Under the pieces are notes generated by a model. The model was not told the origin of the DNA, searched no databases, and saw only the letters and a list, made by a program, of their open reading frames with translations. A stretch of 64,000 nt of DNA from Amia ocellicauda (Eukaryota > Chordata > Actinopteri > Amiiformes > Amiidae), in NCBI RefSeq assembly GCF_036373705.1, contig NC_089863.1, forward strand, positions 35,353,227-35,417,226. Direction: 5' to 3'. The first letter of the stretch is position 1; each line of letters starts with the position of its first letter. Both the position numbers and the translations under genes were made by a program. Shown here one piece after another: positions 33,060 to 44,464 of the stretch.

Positions 33060-35130
33060 CAGTGGCTCCAGAGGTTCAGCTCCAGGCTGGATCTAAACAT
33101 TTAACTGTATATAGAGTGCATATAGAGTGCATAAGGCATCACAAATTATAAATAAATTATATATTCTATTATGAGAATAATGTTAAAGTAATACACAATA
33201 TACACTAAATAATAAAAATAAAGTAATAATAAAGTAAATAAATAGTAATGGTGTCGTCTAAGACCCAGAAGGACAAGGATTTGTTTGTTAAAAATCATAT
33301 TATGGACAAATTCTATAAAGTCAAATTAAAGGGAAATGAAAGGCTGACATCCACAGGAGCAGCACTCTGGTGCAGCCCTGACAGCCTGATGTAAAATCCA
33401 GGCAGGAGAATGTAAACAGAATAGTGATATATTATAGTCTTATTTTCAGAAAATGTTTGGGGCCAGCATAAAATACCTGAAATAAATTAGACCTTGGATT
33501 TAAGATGAGTGAAGTAGTCAAAGGGTACGAATTTGAAGGATACTATAGAAATATAAAATGACAAGCATTGAAGAAGTGAGCTAAATTAACATTGAACCAT
33601 TTAAAGGAGAAAATAAAAATAAAATACTATTTTACAACCCAGAAATACAAAATAAAATGTTGAAAATTGAATTTGAGCTAATTTCTGAAATGGGAATCTG
33701 AGGAAACAGTAAAATATGGTGAAGATATGAATACATAGATGTAGAACCGTCTCGGAAATCAGTGGAGAAATCGTGGAGATAAAGCAAATAGAACTTTAAT
33801 CGAGCCGCTCGGAAGCCCCACGTCAGGAATAATTCCTTCAGTGAGAACTTAATGTTTACCAACATGAGTGCAGCTTTATAGGAAAATGACGTAACATCTT
33901 ATGGCCGTTCATCCAATCAGAAGATACAGGTCCGGGTCCGTTTTATGATCTGTCCTCCCGTGAAGAGGTGATGGATCCAAAGCAGATGTCCGTCTTTGAT
34001 GTGCACTAGGAAGATGCGATCCCACGGTCGTCATTTACCTAGTGTCAATCGCTCGTTAACAGAAACAATTCCTGCCTATCTGGAGAAACGATTAAGTCAT
34101 AAACAAATTCTCAGCAGACATCTGTAGGCTATTTCGGCACTGGGTGATCTTTCATTTCTGACAGGAGTTTCTAACAAATCAACCTTGTTGACCCTTTACT
34201 TGTGCTGCTAAATCTAATCTGCTCAGTCTGTATACAAACTACTTCTAATGCTAGTATTAATATAAAACATTATATAATTATCACAAAACACTTTCTTCAA
34301 CTTCCTATACAGAGTCTTCAATAGATAACCAGATACTCCAGGAAATTAAAGGGTCGTTTGGTAGCTGTGAGTTCCACAATGAAGAGTTTTTGAAATTCCC
34401 AGATATAAGATCCCTAAATACAATGTGTAGGTAAGAAATTAACTATTGATCAGTTCAACCTAGTTTCGGGAACAGTTCTTCTGAACATGTACCGGTGTAG
34501 ATTGGACTTCAATAGGAGGAAGTTGACACAATAAGGACATATGAGCCGCGCAGGTGGACAGTCTTAGTGCCCACGCAAACTCTTCATTGGGGAAATCATT
34601 GACTGGACACATTTTTTGAAACTTTGTTTTCCTGAGGTACCTGGGAATCATTATTGAAATCAATTAAAAGGCTTATTTTCTAAAAGATATTTTGTTAAGT
34701 AAATATTTTAGTTAAAATAATGGAGTGAAATGTGTGTATAAATAGTAATAATACATGTCAATAAATATAACTTGAATTTTCTTGTAAGAAATTAGGAAAA
34801 GGAGAAAGAACAGCTTTTAGGATACAGAGCAATTTAGTGGGTCTGAGCGATGTTGAGGAAGGTTTGAGGAAGTTGACGAGGGGTTTAAGAGTTGATAAGG
34901 CTTGGGAAGCTGGAAAAAGGGAGTTTGATATGTGTGAAAGACATGTGCTGCCACTTTCAGCATGAGAGTTGTGAAGGTGGTTGAATGGAATATGAGGGAA
35001 AATAAGGAAGTTACTGAAGGTATAACTTAATGTAAAATAAATAAATCATTGAATGAGATATAGTTTAAAGTCTAAAGGCATGATATTGTATGGAAATAGT
35101 CCTTTCACTAACAGAAATACCCTATCAATT
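33060..35130 (+). repeat. Dispersed repeat R3, copy 2
   Basis: Matches 44465-45490 over ATAGAGTGCATAAGGCATCA, TTTGTTTGTTAAAAATCAT, GGTGCAGCCCTGACAGCCTG and ACCCTATCAATTAGGAAGG. The 3' half also matches copy 1 at 19545-20275. The copy contains extra material around 33880-34300 that is not seen in copy 3. No coding content is recognised. Confidence 0.75.
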
Positions 35131-35349
35131 AGGAAGGGATTCACCCCCCAGGAAGGAGGGGGGGTCAGTGAAAGTGTCTGTGAGCTCAGCTGGGAAATTG
35201 AGAATAGTTACATTACTAATGCTAATAATATTGATGTTGATAGTCTTTGGCAAGATGGGCAAGATGGGCACTGCCTGTGGTATCTGTTCCAACACAGCTC
35301 TCGATTGCTTAATTGAACCTTAATCAGAGCATTTTCATTATTTTTAACT

Positions 35350-35870
35350 GTAGAGGGTTTAAGTTAAGCATAGAATTGTATGAATAACATATTAAAGAAC
35401 CAACTCTTTTTTACACAATTTGAAAAGTACAATCTAAGCCGGTTGTTCATTCAATGGAGTCATTGAGTGTCCGGTTGAACAGAAAGCAGCAGGTCGGGGC
35501 CTAACCGATGAGCCGTTGCCCTCTGCTCAAACCTGCAGCTCGCCAGGCAGGCGAGTAGATCCAACACAATTCATATTAAAGATGCGACTCGGGTCCGAGA
35601 CCGGCAGCAGCCAATGAGAGTCGAGCACATCCACGAAAACAAGTTACATTATTTTGAGTTTTTGATTTTGACTTTCATAAGTATTGATTCAAATACCTCA
35701 AATAACAATAGTTGTTTTGGGGCATCATGATGCAAAAGACCTAAATTCCGTGAAATCCTGCCTGTCGTTAAATGTGAGCAGCCCACCATTTTAAATATCG
35801 TCTGGGATTTAAAGAATCGCATTAGCGTGGGTCTAGCTTTAATTTCAACACTTGTCAAGACACTTTTGGA
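35350..35870. other. No gene recognised
   Basis: Unassigned DNA with no clear open frame or repeat match inside the window. Confidence 0.4.
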
Positions 35871-35874
35871 CTTT

Positions 35875-36172
35875 TGCACTTTTTTTACACAACATGAAAT
35901 GAAAGCTTTTACTTTGCAGAACAATCTGAAGCAGAGTGACCATGATTTCACTTTGCTGTAAAATCATGGTTGCTCTGCGTCAGATTGTTGTGCAGAGTAA
36001 AAGTGTGGAAGTGGAAACAGTGTAGCTCATTGCCAGAGCCAGGGATCGGACCTGGGGCTTCATACCTTCAGTCTGACGCGCTCCCGACTGAGCTACTCGG
36101 GCAACTCCGGAAAGACCCGGAAGAGCGCTATTAACTGTGCGCTGTTTCTGCTGTCACTCATCTCCTGCAACA
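35875..36172 (-). mobile_element. tRNA-headed repeat, copy 1
   Basis: On the minus strand, GCGCACAGTTAATAGCGCTC leads into a tRNA-like segment (36031-36102). A tail follows in which ACAATCTGAAGCAGAG pairs with its reverse complement, making a hairpin around 35920-35990. A related copy in the opposite orientation lies at 38735-38990. This resembles a SINE-like or MITE-like unit with a tRNA-derived head. Confidence 0.55.
36031..36102 (-). pseudogene. tRNA-Phe-like sequence (GAA context)
   Basis: The 72-nt segment starts GCCCGAGTAGCTCAGTCGGG and ends in TGGCA. The D arm (GCTC/GAGC) and T arm (CCAGG/CCTGG) pair, and six of seven acceptor pairs form. ACTGAAG surrounds a GAA anticodon as in vertebrate tRNA-Phe. 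The anticodon stem is poor and it lies in a repeat, so it is probably a pseudogene or a SINE head rather than a working tRNA gene. Confidence 0.6.
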
Positions 36173-36179
36173 GGCCCGT

Positions 36180-38260
36180 AGCCAGCCTAGTGGAAGGGGG
36201 GTTCTTTTTTTCAAAAAGTGGACCTTTTTGCAGTTTTTCCCCTCATTTTGTATTCAATTATGAGGTTTAAATACTTCATTTTGGTTACTTTTTATGCACT
36301 AATTTGTGCTGGATTAGCTTGTCTGCTGCTATCTTAACGAGGACGCTTTTTGATGCACCGAAAATATTTACTACAATGTTGTCAAATTGCTTACCAAGAT
36401 CATGTACCACCTTTTTCAGTCCAAACACACGCATGCACGCACGCAGACACACAGACACATGCGCACACACACACACACACGTGAATGGAGCGCCGACACA
36501 TCACACATATTCAGGGTAAAAATCTTCTGAATCGGTCACTGTAGCTAGCTAGTCCCACTGGATGGATAATGGTCAGAATTTACTGTGTTCTTCCTTGACC
36601 CATGCTACACCCCTCCACTGAGTTTCGTGAAAATCGGTCTTGTAGTTTTTGTGTAATCTGACAGACACAGACACACACGAGTAAAAACATTAGCTACCTT
36701 CTGCGTGGAGTTGACGACTGTTTGCTAGCACGTAGTTAGCGTTATCTATCTCAACTGTTAGATTAGGTAGTAAATATAACAACCTTACCCTGTTTGGCAG
36801 TGTTTTTGAACATATGTTCAATATTCTGCGACAATGACGCTGCTGCCTGCTTTCTCTCCCGTCTCTCCTGCTCTTTTCACCCCATACTCACTATCCAGCT
36901 TGATGTCGTTTGCATAACGTCAGTTGCTGCGCACAGGGCCAATTTGGTGCCCTAGGCAAGATTTTAAGTGGTGCCCCCTGCATCGCAGGGTCATTGTGTT
37001 CATACACTCACAGACTGCATAGCTTTATGTCTTTGAGATCTTCTTTATTTTAGAAACAAAACCCCCACACAAACAGTATAAAAACAGTATTAAAGAAACA
37101 AGTGACATAAAATGAATTATAAATACAGTATTAAAAAAGTATTGCACGAAAAAACGATATTACAGACACCTTAGTGCAATATGCATAATGTAGCAATGTT
37201 CTACAGCAGGGGTAGTCAATTATGTTGTGTCAGGGTCCACATTTCTTGGTCAAGGTATAGTCAAGGTCCAGACATGGACTAAATCTGTGAATTAGTCATT
37301 TACCCCGTTGCTTATATTTAGTACATTCATTTCACAAAGTACAAAAATCAACTGGTTAAATAAATGTATATATTTGTATTAAAACGGTTTCAGACCACTT
37401 ACATTTTAATTTGTTAAAGATTATTGTAGTCATATAGATAAACATAATAGAAACTTTCAAGCATTTTGTGTCTTATTAGATTAAAGTCTGTACCATTTCC
37501 CTTTGTCCCACTGTGCACTGCACAAAATTAGTGTTGAAAAATGAGGGCGAAGACGATTGAGTAATTCAGGGTGCGGGTTCTGGGGAAGATGTTAACAACT
37601 GGAGACAAGTCAAAAAACAGCTCAAAATCTCCATGAAATCAGGCAGATTTGGACTCAAACATATCTTTGCTTCACAACCACACATCAGCAGCGGAAAATC
37701 CCATATCAAGCAACATTATATATGCAAACTGGACGCGGTGCCGGTGGGTGTGATGGAAACGTGTCGCTGCTGAAACGCGTCTGCACTGAAATCCGCTGCG
37801 TCCGCCGCTGCCGGACGAGTTTCTAGGTGAACACAAGCTATGGCACCGTGACCCCCGGTCGTGTGCGCACTTTTATATTTTAGAGGCGAGGTTGACAATG
37901 TCCAATTTTAGCTGCTTATGTATAGAAATCAGCAAAACCCAATAGCTGTGTTTGTGTTGTTTTTGACAGTACAAAGTGCCGCTGTTGCCCAGTGCAACTC
38001 ACTGACTGACTCCCTAACAGCAGCTCTATACAGGACATCCCATATTAACACTCACATCCTATTGGCTAATAACCAGGAATTGCTGTGACTTGGTTCCACA
38101 CAATAACAAGCACTGAGTGCAACAAACCTCCGTACAAATGTTCACTCTTTCGGGCGCCCCTAGCATTTGCCTATTCCGATAGGGCCGGCCTTGGCTTCGC
38201 ATGTAATACTCCTGTAAAGGATCATTTTAATGAAGACAAAAAAACGGACTTTGGCTACAG
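36180..38260. other. No gene recognised; hAT-like MITE traces
   Basis: GGGCCAATTTGGTGCCCTAGG near 36940 and CAGGGGTAGTCAAT near 37207 resemble hAT-type terminal sequences, but I cannot find matching partner ends. An AC run lies at 36463-36482. Confidence 0.35.
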
Positions 38261-38261
38261 G

Positions 38262-38735
38262 CATGTGCAATGCCGTGTTTATGTGAGAGCTGTGACGCGC
38301 TGTAGCAGCAACTACATGTTTTCTACATCTCATCTCTAATGTGAGACAATAAATACATGCATGTGCAAATAGTGCTACATGTTCAATGAATCGCCAACAT
38401 TGGAATCGGCAGGGACATGTATCTATGTATTTAATATTGGTTTAGTTATTTATTCCTGTAGTGTAAAATAAAAACCGCAAGAGTAGAAAAAGCATTTTTG
38501 CACGACCACGGTGTATTTCTGCGCTCGATCATTGTAGCAGTGAATGACGTCATACAAGCCCGCTGTGTCAATCACAGCCAGTGGGCGGTGTCCAGTGCGC
38601 TTATTGGCCGACATTATACTTCAGCGTTTAGTGTCACCGTCTCACAAACACTGAAACCCCAGAGGAGATGAGATGTAGTAAACATGTAGTTGCTGCTACA
38701 GCGCGTCACAGCTCTCACATAAACACGGCATTGCA
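38262..38735. mobile_element. MITE-like unit with about 75-bp inverted ends
   Basis: CAATGCCGTGTTTATGTGAG and the following 55 bp at 38265-38336 recur reverse-complemented at 38660-38735. They enclose about 320 bp without coding content. It abuts the second tRNA-headed repeat. Confidence 0.6.
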
Positions 38736-38990
38736 GGAGATGAGTGACGGCAGAAACAGCGCACAGTTAATAGCGCCCTTCCGCGCCGATGCTCCGTTGC
38801 CGGAGTAGCTCAGCTGGAGAGCAGCAGGGTGACGATCCGGAGGATCCGGGTTCGAGGTCTGGCCCGGCAATGTGTGACTTGACATCCAGCCAATGTTTTT
38901 TTATTTGCAGGACGATGTCAAGCAGCGACCATGATTGCACTGCGCTGTATAAGTCATGCTCGCACTGTCCCGGGCCTTTGCTTTTGTATG
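38736..38990 (+). mobile_element. tRNA-headed repeat, copy 2
   Basis: Shares AGGAGATGAGTGACGGCAG, GCGCACAGTTAATAGCGC and a tRNA-like head with copy 1. The tail again has a CGACCATGATTGCACTGCG-type imperfect hairpin. Orientation is opposite to copy 1, so the two bracket about 2.5 kb. Confidence 0.55.
38799..38869 (+). pseudogene. tRNA-like sequence
   Basis: GCCGGAGTAGCTCAGCTGG gives a D arm and a box A match; GGTTCGAGGTC is close to box B. Five acceptor pairs form (GCCGG/CCGGC). The anticodon arm is weak, so this is probably the head of a mobile repeat and not a functional tRNA gene. Confidence 0.55.
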
Positions 38991-39683
38991 CAGGATAATC
39001 CATGCCAGAATTAAAAATGAATACACAGAGAAAATCATCAATGAATCAATACATGTTGAAAGAAATAAATGAATACATCAATAAATAAATAGACATTTAG
39101 ACAATAGACATAGGTCAATATGCAGCGGCTCGTTTGGAAAACCGAGCTCAACATCCTTCCCCAACAAATAGGCCACGACTTGCCGCAGCCCTGTAGACGG
39201 GGCGTCCATTTTCCACATGAATTTACTAGCTAAGAGTTGTATTGTTGTGCAGAAGCTATTTTTGACTTTGTTCTGAATCGCACTGTCTGTTACACGTGGC
39301 TCGAAGCCCAATGTTTGCGCTACAATGTTAACGTTCATATTTCACACTTTCTATGTTTGTCTTTTTTTTAGCCCAAGTGTCCAGGCTTTTCGCGCATGTA
39401 GACGATGTGCAAAAAGAAGCGCACTTTCCCGCTCCAGCGCCGCGCTGTTATGTCATGCTGTAAATATAGTAGTACTGTGATGAGCCAGTCGGCTCTGTCA
39501 CTGATTGAATTGGCTCTTATTAACCCTAATTGGACTGAGCATTGCGACCAATCACGGGATGTCATACCGGGAGCAGATGGGGATATAAGCAGTGCTCAGA
39601 AGACACAAGAGAGACTCTTTCTACGGCTAGCATTGCTTGTGTTGGTTTGTGTGCAGATAATAGGGGGCTGCTTGTTTTTACAT

Positions 39684-39771
39684 GTGCAGTGTGCAGTGTG
39701 CAGTGTGCAGTGTGCAGTGTGCAGTGTGCAGTGTGCAGTGTGCAGTGTGCAGTGTGCAGTGTGCAGTGTGC
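39684..39771. repeat. GTGCAGT heptamer microsatellite
   Basis: About 12.5 tandem GTGCAGT units. It sits exactly at the inner edge of the right arm and has no counterpart in the left arm. Confidence 0.95.
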
Positions 39772-39782
39772 GCCAAATGCTG

Positions 39783-42112
39783 GGGAGCTGTTCAGTTGAC
39801 GGGAGCTCTCTGACTCTATTTTAAATCTATATGTGTTTGTTTGTGGGATTATGTGTATTTGATTACATGTTTTCATTGGGCAAGGACTTGTATAAAACCA
39901 AGTTTAAACATAGTAACAGTTTCTTTGCTCTAATTTATGAATTTATGGTTAGACTTAAACATACTGCTATTAATCAGTCTGTGTAACAGGGCCAAGTGAG
40001 TGATTGATTGATTGGATTGTGCTGATCCTATTAGCTATATTCCAATCAATTGATCTAAAACAGCAATTAACCCGTTTTTTTTTTTTTTTTTGGCTTTACA
40101 TTGAAGAGTTTGTATTTTGCTTTTATAGTTGAAATTGCTGTTGTAATTGTGGTAACTTATATTGGTGTGTTTATTGTATGGTTTATCTGATGTTTATATT
40201 GTGGTTTCTTTTCACTTACATTGGTGTTTATTGTATGGTTTATTTTAGTATTTCTTTAATGAAGGTCAATTGCGGTTTTATTATATTAATTGGTCGTATG
40301 TATTTGAGGGAGAAATTAACTTAACTGTTTAATGGATATTGACTTTTTATGGATTGTTTAGTGATACTGTGATTGTTATTCTATTTGCCTAAATTGCACA
40401 TTGTGTACCCAGCGTATTAAATTGGTTATTAAAAAGACTTGGTTATATACTTCCTCTTGGCTTTTCACTCTCCCTTTAACATCACTAATTTTAGCTTCCA
40501 GGGTTATTCGACCGGACCGTCCGGTAAACCAAAGGTGGTGGCAGCTACACGCTCCTCTGTCAAATCCAGTTAGGACACGACCTTACTAGGACAGGTTTCG
40601 TTTCAGTACATATTGATGATCCTGTACTGTTATCCTAACCAACAAAGGCAGATGTGACAAATGAATGCATAACAATAATATTAGTAAATTGGGTTTGATG
40701 TATAAGGTGTTGTAGATTATGCAATAGAGGGCGGTGACGTGCACTAGGAGACTATACTATTTTGTGCATATGGCTCTCCTAATATTTTCGGTCAGCTTAT
40801 TACCCAAAATATCAAATACTCTTCAGGATTGCATTCCACAAATAAAGCCAATCCGTTTTTAGTGTTTCTCTGAACACATCCAAGCTTACCTAGGCGCTAC
40901 ATATTCTTTTCAATTACCCGTAATTCTGATCTGTATTTTGGCTTGTTAATAGAAGATATTGAAGTTGGACTCCTAATTCAAAATAACCAATATGTATCTC
41001 AACGTAATTTACTGACAGACATCACTCTTTATCACTTTCACTTTTGAAGGAACTGCTTTGTATTCTGTGTATTGTTTTATTGTAGTGCTGCTTCCTTTCT
41101 TGGCCAGGTTTTACTTGCAAAAGTGATTTTATTCTCAATGTAAGCTCAAAGTCAAATAGTTTAAATAAGAAAACAATGTATTGAAATGAGAACATCATGA
41201 ACCTGTGTAATTGTGCTGAAGGACAAGCACTGAAAGCAGAGAGAATTTTGTGTTTGGCATTGAATAGCCTTAAAGAAAACTATGCCGTTTTTGGAAACTT
41301 TCATATTTAAGTTGAATGTAGGCAAAAACATTCCAGTCACTCTGAAGAGAGAATACAGTTTACTGTGCGAATAAGTAGCCCCTGAATTGAAGATAAAAAT
41401 CAAAAGTGCTGTTCGTAATTAGTTTACACTTTTACATCAGATGTCTTGTTTTTGCTTTCCAAATTGAGGAGTTGTGGCATATAATGTAAATGAAGTTACT
41501 TCACTAGTAGTGTGATTTCTACGTTGTGTATGTGTGTTTGTATATATGAACTCATACATTTTTTAAAGATTGTATTTGGAAAACAAATTCAGGTATAGCA
41601 CGTGTCCCCCTTTTGAATGGGTTCTATATATAACATTTTAAAACGAATGGTTCTGTATAGAACGCTATGTTTGGGGGTTCTTCATGTAACCCCTTTGAAG
41701 GGGTTCTACATAGAACCATAAAGGGATCCACCAGAGCGATTACTCGAGGAACCCTTTATGGTTCTGTGCAGAACAATTTCTTCTAAGAGTGTGGAGTGTC
41801 GCCACACAATTTCTCTCAGAGGGCTTTTGACCAATGGCAATCCAATCCTGAATGACGTCACCACTATCCTGTTGTACTTTATGCGAGAGATGTATTAAGT
41901 AGTTTATAATGAGAAGAATAACAATAATCGCCTGTTTTTCATAGGTTTTGTATCCATTGTCTCCTTCATATTAGGAAAGGAAGTTGATCCATAGCCTACT
42001 CAGAGACAACTGAGAGTTGGTCTCTGAGCAGCAGCACAAAGGGGTCGAGTCTCTCAATGTCCGTGTGTTGGAGATATTCCACCATATTGGTCCCAGCCTT
42101 TAAAACAATGTT
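39783..42112 (-). repeat. Long inverted repeat 2, right arm
   Basis: Reverse-complement partner of 30727-33055, ending GCCTTTAAAACAATGTTAA. It lacks the 160-bp insertion of the left arm, and its inner boundary adjoins a heptamer microsatellite. On the + strand it includes a TATA-like GGATATAAGC upstream (near 39590) and GGTGGTGGCAGC near 40533. The latter resembles a primer-binding-site context of LTR elements, so the arm may derive from an LTR-bearing fossil. Confidence 0.85.
41630..41805 (-). mobile_element. GAACC-type palindromic MITE-like repeat (right arm)
   Basis: Reverse-complement partner of the left-arm copy, carried along with the arm. Confidence 0.65.
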
Positions 42113-42119
42113 AAAGAAG

Positions 42120-42541
42120 ATGTTAAAGATATTGTAGAAATATATTGCAGAAGAGCAGAACTACAATCACACTTTTTCAATGCTATTGCTGTTTTCTACC
42201 TTTCTACCTAGTATTTCTAAAATGTGTATGATCCAATACACACAGTTATTTAAAAAGCTGACGTCTTGTACATGCTCACCAGAACCAAGCCTAATTAAAT
42301 AACACATTTAATATTAAATAAGTACATGTGCAGTAGCCACTTGGACAATTACAGATCCCCAGGTCAAAACACAACAGAAAGACATGGAAGATCGTATTTT
42401 CAAATCACACCTGTGGCCCCCATAACTGTAATTTGGTATTAGTGGGTCAAAGGATTTATTTGGTTCAAGTGATAATAAGATCATATTTTGAAATGAAACA
42501 CTACAGGATGTCATATTTAAAATGACTGTGAGTACCTTTCT
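42120..42541 (+). repeat. Direct repeat flanking inverted repeat 2, right copy
   Basis: Same-orientation match to 30286-30726, ending at the same GACTGTGAGTACCTTTC. The flanks beyond differ (TTTAGTGACGG here). Confidence 0.85.
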
Positions 42542-42559
42542 TTAGTGACGGTTCTGAGG

Positions 42560-43208
42560 GGGGCAGGGATTAGTTGAGTGTGCTAATTGGAGCTGTGAAG
42601 TGTGCAGAGAAAATACAAATGTTTTCTTTTAATATGAAAACAAAGAACTTTTTTTTAACACCGACCTGGGATTGTGTTTCTTTCCAAGTTTCCTTATTGT
42701 TTCTGAGAAGAGACTGTTCACTTGCAAAGTGAACTGGACCCGTGTGACTCGCAGGTAAGGAGAGCCCGTGTTGAACTAAGATGGCTACAGTGAGTTTTCC
42801 TGGACAAAGCTCGGGCAAAGGATAGCGCAGAGTGCACCTGCACCTGAGATTGTGTTGAGAAGCTTTGTGATAAGAGCAGGTAAAGAGGGAAAAGAAACAC
42901 AAGTATTTTCTTTGTTTGAAGAACACATTTTGTTTTAACTGAAACGGGACTACAACTTTTGAAAGGGAAATAGTTGCTAGTGCACTGTATTTGTATTGAG
43001 TTTATTAGAAGAAAAAAAGCTTATATTTTGGACAGAACGAACTCGTTTGGCATGCAACTAGCAGCAAACGATGAGAAGCAAACAAAACAGCAAGTTAGCA
43101 AGTTACAGGCTGTCCTAGGTCCGGGGGTGCTTATGGTTGTTTATGGGTTCCCTTACCTTAGCCAGTGTCATGTACGGGTGTCCGTACCTTACTAGAGTGT
43201 TTGTTTTT

Positions 43209-43264
<56 letters not shown>

Positions 43265-44200
43265 ATAATGTAATATTTCAGATAAATCGTCACAATGAGT
43301 GACACCAGCATTATTGGTTTTTTGAGAAATAAAAAAACAGAATGTAGAGAAGAAAATGTTGGAAGGAAGTTGGGAGAAAGACTGGTCTTCGAAGGAGCAC
43401 CGGGACTGGTGGAAGCAACAACAACCAGATAAGACAGAGAAAGGAATTGTGATATTGTGTCAGGTTGGTGAGAATCAAGAAAAGAAAATAACAGAAATGG
43501 AAGATCATCATAAACAGTAATGTGAATTGAGAGCAGAAGTTGTGAAAAATACGATAGAATTAATAGAACTACAAGGCAAATTAGAAGGGCAAGAAAAGTG
43601 GTCAGAAAAGGTGAAGGTGTAGGTGCGCGATGTGCTGCCGTGTTAGGAGCGCGTCGCGACACAGATCACTCCGAGGACGACAGGCCCGATTGGGATGATT
43701 TAGATCGCAAAGCATGGGAATATGAAAAAGGAGGTTTTGCTAGCGCTCCTCCCCCATATAATCCGGAATATAAATCAATCACTGATTTTGGTTATAATAA
43801 TACATTGTATCCAGATCTGACCGCTCTGAAAACGGTCCCAGCTGCACCCATGCAAGTCAAAACTAGACAGAGTAAAGAGGAAGGTCAATCAATAGTCTAT
43901 ACGACTAAAACCCATGTCCCCTTCTCCCCAGGAGAAAAAGAAATGATATGGGCGTCCCTCCTAAAATTAAAACCAAACCAGGGTAACACAACTTTTTGGG
44001 ATATTCTAGATGAAAAGATGGTTATTCACCTCCTTCACCCGCACGATGTACACATCATCGTGAAGGCTAAATGTCCGCCCAACATTTGGATACAGTTACT
44101 ACGAGAATATCAGACCGGGGAGTGGGCTAATGTAGCCTCTACAGATGAGGAGGAAATAACAGAACTTTTTCACAATGGATCAAGAAAACTGAGATAGTGA
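42560..44200 (+). mobile_element. Retroviral gag-like fossil with leader; broken
   Basis: The stretch 43598-44197 encodes an acidic N-terminal part and an APPPYNPEY motif, a PPxY late-domain type found in retroviral Gag. A hydrophobic/aromatic region follows (TTFWDILDEKMV, NIWIQLLREYQTGEWANV). Upstream, a leader-like region has a CAGGTAAGG splice-donor-like site near 42750. No protease, pol or env follows. It is an old, broken fragment; the retroviral class cannot be fixed. Confidence 0.6.
43216..43262. repeat. AT microsatellite
   Basis: A run of about 20 AT dinucleotides between the leader-like and gag-like parts. Confidence 0.95.
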
Positions 44201-44464
44201 AATAATGAAATAATCGAGTGGGATTATTTGACATTTTATTCTAAATAATCATAAGCTTAAATAATAAGTTATAAGGGCTGTTTGAGACACTGCAGGGTCA
44301 ATAAAACATGCCACAGATCGGATATCTGAATTATCTTTAGATATCAATGTGTATGTGCTTTGTGTGTTTATGAATATGTATAGTTTGAAGGTGATATAAG
44401 GTAAATGTCTATGTTTTGGCAATCATTTTAGAATTATATTTAAAAATGTAACAACAGATTTATC

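Noticed and set aside
36031-36102. Functional tRNA-Phe gene
   Set aside because: The anticodon stem does not pair, the sequence lies inside a repeated unit and there is no clear T-run terminator, so I call it a pseudogene or SINE head.
39405-39824. 139-codon open frame with a repeating Cys-Ser-Val-Gln pattern
   Set aside because: The repeat pattern is the translation of the GTGCAGT heptamer microsatellite.
30727-42112. Complete Polinton with long terminal inverted repeats
   Set aside because: The spacer shows no capsid, ATPase, protease, polymerase or integrase genes, and the ends do not look like Polinton ends. I treat the symmetry as a separate, unexplained structure.
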